Source: Pseudomonadota bacterium (GTDB lineage Bacteria; Pseudomonadota; Alphaproteobacteria; Acetobacterales; Acetobacteraceae). From it: a stretch of 17,443 nt of DNA. Both the position numbers and the translations under genes were made by a program. Positions 13,743 through 17,443 of this stretch are shown here, one piece after another (the stretch's first letter is position 1; each line of letters begins with the position of its first letter). The notes beneath the pieces are model-generated. The model was not told the DNA's origin and ran no database searches. It saw nothing but the letters and a program-made list of their open reading frames with translations. The stretch spans positions 1 through 17,443 of the forward strand of contig JAKBCB010000022.1 of assembly GCA_021808185.1 (NCBI GenBank), written 5' to 3'.

Positions 13743-14428
13743 GGCTGCGGCGGCTGCTCGTGCCCGCGCTGATGACCGTGGTGATGCTCGCGGTGCTGCT
13801 CGGTCTCGGCATGTGGCAGGTGCAACGGCTCGCCTGGAAGACGGCGATTCTCGCGCAAATCGACGCCGCCGAGCAGGCGGCCCCGGTGCCGCTCGGCGCC
13901 GCGCCGGATGCGTTCGCCAAGGTCACCGTGTCCGGCCGCCTGCGCCCCGACCTCGCCGCGCGCTACGGGGCGGAGGTGCGCGACCTCCCGGCGGGGGCCA
14001 TCCCCGGCGCGCAGCTTGTGGTCCCGCTGGAGCGCACGGGGGCCGCGCCGCTGCTGGTCGATCTCGGCTGGGTGCCGGAGCATGGGCCGCCCCCCGCGCT
14101 GCCCACGGGCGACAGCGTCGGCATCACCGGCTATGTCCGCCCCGCCGAGCATCCCGGCCCGTTCGCCGCCACCGATGACACAGCCGGGCGGCGCTTCTAC
14201 ACGCTCGATCCGGCCGCCATCGGCGCGGCGCTCGGCCTGCCGTCGGTGGCGCCGTTCACGCTGGTCGCGCTCGGCCCGCCGCAAGCCGCGCCCGATGCTC
14301 CGATTCCGGCCGAGCACTTGCCGCGTCCGGCGAATAACCATCTCCAGTATGCCATCACCTGGTTCGGCCTCGCCGCCGCGCTGGTGGCGGTGTTCGTGAT
14401 CTACGCGCGAAAGGTGCTTGCCGCATGA
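13739..14428 (+). CDS. SURF1 family oxidase biogenesis protein
   Basis: SURF1/Shy1 proteins bind heme a and help insert it into subunit I. The 229-residue product has the family's hairpin-anchor plan. The N-terminal helix LMTVVMLAVLLGLGMWQVQRLAWK is broken only by the conserved Trp-Gln. A periplasmic domain follows, with VTVSGRL, LVVPLERT, LLVDLGWVP and FYTLDPAAIGAALG. The C-terminal NNHLQYAITWFGLAAALVAVFVIYARK is the most conserved part. No ATG fits the start. TTG at 13739, overlapping the DUF983 stop by 4 bases with GATGGGG just before it, gives the expected N-terminus; GTG 13760 or ATG 13772 would trim the basic lead. The stop overlaps the next gene's ATG by 4 bases. Confidence 0.9.
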   Translation: MRLRRLLVPALMTVVMLAVLLGLGMWQVQRLAWKTAILAQIDAAEQAAPVPLGAAPDAFAKVTVSGRLRPDLAARYGAEVRDLPAGAIPGAQLVVPLERTGAAPLLVDLGWVPEHGPPPALPTGDSVGITGYVRPAEHPGPFAATDDTAGRRFYTLDPAAIGAALGLPSVAPFTLVALGPPQAAPDAPIPAEHLPRPANNHLQYAITWFGLAAALVAVFVIYARKVLAA

Positions 14429-15915
14429 CCGCCTACGACCGGCTCGCCGCCCGCTTTGCCCGCATCGCCACCGTCGGCGAGGCGTCCGCCGTGCTGGGCT
14501 GGGACAGCGCGGCGATGATGCCGCCGGGCGGCGCCGCGGCACGCGGCGACCAGCTTGCCGTGCTCGCCGGCCTCGCCCACGGCTTGTTGACCGCGCCGGA
14601 GGCAGCCCGCGACCTCGCGGCGGCGGAGGCCGATGGCGCGGGGGATGATCCGTGGCGGCAGGCCAATCTGCGGCTGATGCGCCACGCCCATACGCGCGCC
14701 ACCGCTGTCCCCGCCGATCTCGTCGAGGCGCAGGCGCGCGCCAACGCGGCATGCGAGAAGGTGTGGCGCGAAGCCCGCCGAACCAAGGACTTCCCCGCCG
14801 TCGCCCCCGCGCTGGCCGAGGTCGTGAACCTCACCCGCCAGCACGCCGACGCCCTGGCCCCGGCGCTCGGCCTGTCGCCGTACGATGCGCTCATGGACGG
14901 CTTCCAGCGCGGCATCGGCGCCGCCGACGTTGCCCCGGTGTTCGACGCCTACCTTGCCTTCCTGGCCGACGCCCTGCCGCGCGCGGAGGAACTGCAAGCA
15001 AGCCGCCCGCCGCCGGAGCGCCCGGCAGGCCCGTTCGCCGCCGAGGCGCAGGAGGCGCTGTGCCGCCGCCTGTCCGCCGCCGCCGGGCTGGAGCCGGAGC
15101 ATTCCCGGCTCGACCGCTCCGCGCACCCGTTCTGCGGCGGCACGCCCACGGATGTGCGCATCACCACGCGCTACCGCGAGGACGATTTTGCCCAGAGCCT
15201 GCTGGGCGTGCTGCACGAGACCGGGCATGCCCTGTACGAGCGCGGCCTGCCGGCCGACTTCGCCCGCCAGCCGGTGGGCGAGGCGGCGGGGATGGCCGCG
15301 CATGAAAGCCAGTCGCTGATCGTCGAGATGCAGGCGTGCCGGTCGGATGCGTTCCTCTCGGCGCTCGGTCCGCTGCTGCTGGAATCTTTCGGAGGCGATC
15401 CCGCGCCCTACGCCACGCAGAACCTCGCCGCGATGTGGCGCCGGGTGGAGCGCGGCTTCATCCGCGTCGATGCCGACGAGATGACGTATCCGGCGCATGT
15501 CATCCTGCGCTTCCGTCTCGAACAGGCCCTGCTCTCCGGCGATCTGGCGGTGGCGGACCTGCCGGGTGCGTGGAACGACGGTTTGCGCGACCTGCTGGGC
15601 ATCGTCCCGGCGGACGACGCGCAAGGGTGCCTGCAAGACATCCATTGGTACGACGGCGCGTTCGGCTACTTTCCCAGCTACACGCTGGGCGCGATGGCGG
15701 CGGCGCAACTGATGGCGGCGGCGCGGCGGGAGGTCGCGGGGCTGGACGAGGCGCTGGCGGCGGCCGACCTGCGCCCGCTGGTCGCTTGGCTGCGCGCCAA
15801 TGTGCACGCGCGCGGCAGCCTGCTCGGCTTCAACGACCTGCTGCGCGCGGCCACCGGCAAGCCGCTCGACCCCGCGGATTTCACCGCCCACCTCACCGCG
15901 CGCTATCTGGAGTAG
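14425..15915 (+). CDS. Carboxypeptidase M32 (Taq type)
   Basis: This zinc metallocarboxypeptidase removes C-terminal residues from peptides in the cytoplasm. The 496-residue product has the usual length and the M32 motifs: HETGH with His264, Glu265 and His268, and HESQS with Glu294 as third zinc ligand 30 residues from the first. Further on are HPFCGGTPTDVRITTRY, FIRVDADEMTYPAHVILRF and the C-terminal WYDGAFGYFPSYTLG. The N-terminus is a long helical, Ala-rich domain with VLGWDSAAMMPPGG. It overlaps the SURF1 gene by 4 bases (ATGA) and is followed after 3 bases by a carbonic anhydrase, so it appears translationally coupled to the oxidase operon. It has no signal peptide or membrane helix. Confidence 0.95.
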   Translation: MTAYDRLAARFARIATVGEASAVLGWDSAAMMPPGGAAARGDQLAVLAGLAHGLLTAPEAARDLAAAEADGAGDDPWRQANLRLMRHAHTRATAVPADLVEAQARANAACEKVWREARRTKDFPAVAPALAEVVNLTRQHADALAPALGLSPYDALMDGFQRGIGAADVAPVFDAYLAFLADALPRAEELQASRPPPERPAGPFAAEAQEALCRRLSAAAGLEPEHSRLDRSAHPFCGGTPTDVRITTRYREDDFAQSLLGVLHETGHALYERGLPADFARQPVGEAAGMAAHESQSLIVEMQACRSDAFLSALGPLLLESFGGDPAPYATQNLAAMWRRVERGFIRVDADEMTYPAHVILRFRLEQALLSGDLAVADLPGAWNDGLRDLLGIVPADDAQGCLQDIHWYDGAFGYFPSYTLGAMAAAQLMAAARREVAGLDEALAAADLRPLVAWLRANVHARGSLLGFNDLLRAATGKPLDPADFTAHLTARYLE

Positions 15916-15918
15916 CCG

Positions 15919-16521
15919 GTGGACGCATTGATCGAGGGCTACCGGCATTTCCGCGCCGAGACCTGGCCGGAGCGACGCGCGCTGTTCGAGCGGCTGGCCG
16001 AGCGCGGCCAGAAGCCACGCACCATGGTGATCGCCTGCTCGGACAGCCGTGTTGATCCGACCATGATCTTCAATGTCGCCCCCGGCGAACTGTTCGTGGT
16101 CCGCAACGTCGCCAATCTGGTGCCGCCCTACATGCCGGACGCCGAGTTCCATGGCACCAGCGCGGCACTGGAGTTCGGGGTGACGGTGTTGCAAGTGCCC
16201 GATCTGATCGTGCTCGGCCACGGCATGTGCGGCGGCATTCGCGCGCTGCTGGACCCGTCGCTGGCGCCGCCGGAATTCGTCGGCCCCTGGATGTCGATTG
16301 CCCGCCGCGCGCGGGACCGCGTGCTGGCGTGCGACCCGGTGGACCCGCAGACGGCGTGCGAGCACGAGGGGGTGAAGGTGTCGCTGGAAAACCTGCTGAC
16401 CTTCCCTTGGATCGCCGAGCGCGTGGCCGATGGAAGGCTGAAGCTGCACGGCGCCTCGTTCGATATCCGCACCGGCGTGCTGGAGCTGTTGCGGCCGGAT
16501 GGGACGTTCCAGCCGGCATAG
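15919..16521 (+). CDS. Beta-class carbonic anhydrase
   Basis: This zinc enzyme interconverts carbon dioxide and bicarbonate. The 200-residue product is a single beta-carbonic anhydrase domain with zinc ligands Cys40, His101 and Cys104. The Asp42-Arg44 dyad lies in ACSDSRVDP, and HGMCGGI carries the His/Cys pair. VRNVANLVPPY and GTSAALEFGV are typical. It ends in GVLELLRPDG, like other proteobacterial members. The start is a GTG only 3 bases after the peptidase stop, with a GGAG-like sequence inside that gene's last codons, so translation probably depends on read-through coupling. The stop is 7 bases from the end of the convergent sulfotransferase gene. It has no signal peptide and so is cytoplasmic. 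Confidence 0.95.
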   Translation: MDALIEGYRHFRAETWPERRALFERLAERGQKPRTMVIACSDSRVDPTMIFNVAPGELFVVRNVANLVPPYMPDAEFHGTSAALEFGVTVLQVPDLIVLGHGMCGGIRALLDPSLAPPEFVGPWMSIARRARDRVLACDPVDPQTACEHEGVKVSLENLLTFPWIAERVADGRLKLHGASFDIRTGVLELLRPDGTFQPA

Positions 16522-16528
16522 CGCCGCC

Positions 16529-17242
16529 TCAGGCGTAGCCGAAGCGCGCCAGGACCGGCCGCAGCACCATCCCGGCAAGCATCTGCTGGTCGCGGGCGAG
16601 AACGTCGTGCCATTTGCCGGTGCGGGTGTCGCCGATATGGCCGTGGGTGATCTGCGTCAGGCGGTCGAAGCGGGCGGCGCCGTGGCCCGCCACACGCGCG
16701 GCCGGCAGGTCCGCCACCCCGGCGGCGAGGGCGCGCACCGCATCGGTGGTGTAGGCGGCAAAAATCCGCTCGGCGGCTGCCTCCGACACGTCCAGGCCAA
16801 GATGGCGCGCGAGCAGCCGGACGCTGGCCGGCTGCTCGAAGAACCGGTCCTCGTAGCGCAGCACCGCAAACCCCGCCTCTGCGCAGGCCGCCGCCGCGCG
16901 GCAATCCTGCGCGATGCCGCCCAGCGCGCGGTCGAACGGCTCGCCGAAGCGCTGCATCACCGAGACGATGGCGTCGCGCGGGTCGCGCACCGAGACGATC
17001 ACGCGCGCCCGCCACGCTCGCGCATCGGCGGCTAGGCTGTCCCAGCCATGCGTCTTGGCGACGATGTGGCGCGCGCCCTGGGCGCGCTCGCGCGCCAGAT
17101 CGTCGGGATGGAGCAGATGGCAGGCATGCACCCCGCCGACCGCTTCGGCCACCACCTCGCGCGCGACGTTGAACACCCAGGTCGAGGCGCTGGCGTGCAT
17201 GCCGGCGGTGATCGCCAGCACCGGCTCGCCGGTGGCGTTCAT
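16529..17242 (-). CDS. Sulfotransferase-family protein
   Basis: Members transfer sulfonate from PAPS to an acceptor. The 237-residue product has the two PAPS-binding signatures: an N-terminal loop AGMHASASTWVFN (residues 13-25) for the 5'-phosphosulfate, and VSVRDPRDAIVS with Arg86 and Ser94 for the 3'-phosphate. KTHGWD at 63-68 fits the catalytic-base strand, VLRYEDRFFEQP the middle helix entry, and HIGDTRTGKWHDVL the C-terminal loop. The loop lacks the basic residue (Lys/Arg) common in the first motif, so activity is less certain. The acceptor is unknown. The stop of an upstream gene overlaps its ATG by 4 bases, so the two are coupled. Its 3' end nearly meets that of the carbonic anhydrase. 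Confidence 0.75.
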   Translation of the reverse strand: MNATGEPVLAITAGMHASASTWVFNVAREVVAEAVGGVHACHLLHPDDLARERAQGARHIVAKTHGWDSLAADARAWRARVIVSVRDPRDAIVSVMQRFGEPFDRALGGIAQDCRAAAACAEAGFAVLRYEDRFFEQPASVRLLARHLGLDVSEAAAERIFAAYTTDAVRALAAGVADLPAARVAGHGAARFDRLTQITHGHIGDTRTGKWHDVLARDQQMLAGMVLRPVLARFGYA

Positions 17243-17443
17243 GCCACGCCCATCTGCCGGCGGCCGAGGGCGCTCAGCAGGTCCGGCCCGGCGCGGCCGG
17301 CGAAGCCCGTTTCGATGTCGTCGGGCGGGAAGTCCGGCGGGCTGCGGCCCTGCGTGAAGGCGGCGAACTGCCGGGGCAGGAACGCCCGGTTGCGCGCGCA
17401 GTCGGGGGTGGCTGGGATGTACATCACGTTGCTCGGCGCCCGG
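17239..17443 (-). CDS. C-terminal part of a gene running off the window (possible DUF1479/YbiU-like)
   Basis: The frame is open from the window edge and ends in a TGA overlapping the sulfotransferase ATG. About 67 residues are visible, including SNVMYIPATPDCARNR, FTQGRSPPDFPPDDIETGFAGR and LLSALGRRQMGVA. The CARNR segment, the SPPDFP motif and the GRRQMG end remind me of the C-terminus of DUF1479 (YbiU-like, 2-oxoglutarate-dioxygenase fold) proteins. That is a recollection of pattern, and the catalytic His/Asp residues would lie outside the window. It is incomplete because of the window edge, not broken. Confidence 0.5.
   Translation of the reverse strand, partial: RAPSNVMYIPATPDCARNRAFLPRQFAAFTQGRSPPDFPPDDIETGFAGRAGPDLLSALGRRQMGVA

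Noticed and set aside
14401..16578. 725-codon minus-strand frame opposite the peptidase and carbonic anhydrase genes
   Set aside because: It is antisense to two clearly functional enzymes and has an Arg/Gly/His-rich translation without motifs.

Overview
The window is a GC-rich (about 70%) stretch of chromosome whose genes point to an alphaproteobacterium. The markers are a GcrA-type cell-cycle regulator, a Rhodobacter-type phospholipid N-methyltransferase, a TatA of the alphaproteobacterial pattern and the alphaproteobacterial order of cytochrome aa3 oxidase genes. My best guess is Rhodospirillales, probably Acetobacteraceae. The complete aa3 cytochrome c oxidase would then fit an environmental or acidophilic member better than the vinegar bacteria, which mainly use quinol oxidases. 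The family assignment is inference.

Layout. (1) Positions 1-131 hold three compact hairpins downstream of argF. (2) 132-2310, minus strand: argD then argF, two arginine-biosynthesis steps. (3) 2311-2686 is a gene-free divergent region. It is followed on the plus strand by an unrecognised 93-residue protein, a very stable hairpin and recX (regulator of RecA). (4) 3623-3852 is gene-free but structured and could hold a minus-strand small RNA. (5) 3853-5620: a CaiB/BaiF-type CoA-transferase and a lipoprotein with a CHAP hydrolase domain. (6) 5752-8049: tatA, gcrA (with a sigma70-like promoter and a DnaA-box-like site), a cold-shock protein and pmtA. (7) 8086-14428: an FNR/FixK-like site, then the complete aa3 oxidase locus: ctaC (II), ctaD (I), ctaB (heme O synthase), a 54-residue membrane protein, ctaG (CuB insertion), ctaE (III), a DUF983 zinc-ribbon protein and SURF1. 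(8) 14425-16521: an M32 carboxypeptidase overlapping the SURF1 gene by 4 bases, and a beta-carbonic anhydrase starting 3 bases later. These look like a translationally coupled extension of the oxidase operon. (9) 16529-17443, minus strand: a sulfotransferase-family protein, overlapped by the 3' end of a gene that runs off the window.

How the genes work together. The cta block encodes the three core subunits of a proton-pumping terminal oxidase plus factors for heme a and copper loading. All metal ligands and the D- and K-channel residues I checked are present. The other genes are mostly housekeeping: arginine synthesis, cell-cycle transcription, Tat export, phosphatidylcholine synthesis and RecA control. 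I see no tRNA, rRNA, CRISPR array, insertion sequence, prophage gene or toxin-antitoxin pair, and no clear new defence or mobile system. The points most worth a second look are the possible DnaA control of gcrA, the FNR-like site before the oxidase, the peptidase/carbonic anhydrase tail of the oxidase operon, the hairpin that may cover the recX ribosome-binding site, and the possible small RNA at about 3632-3800.
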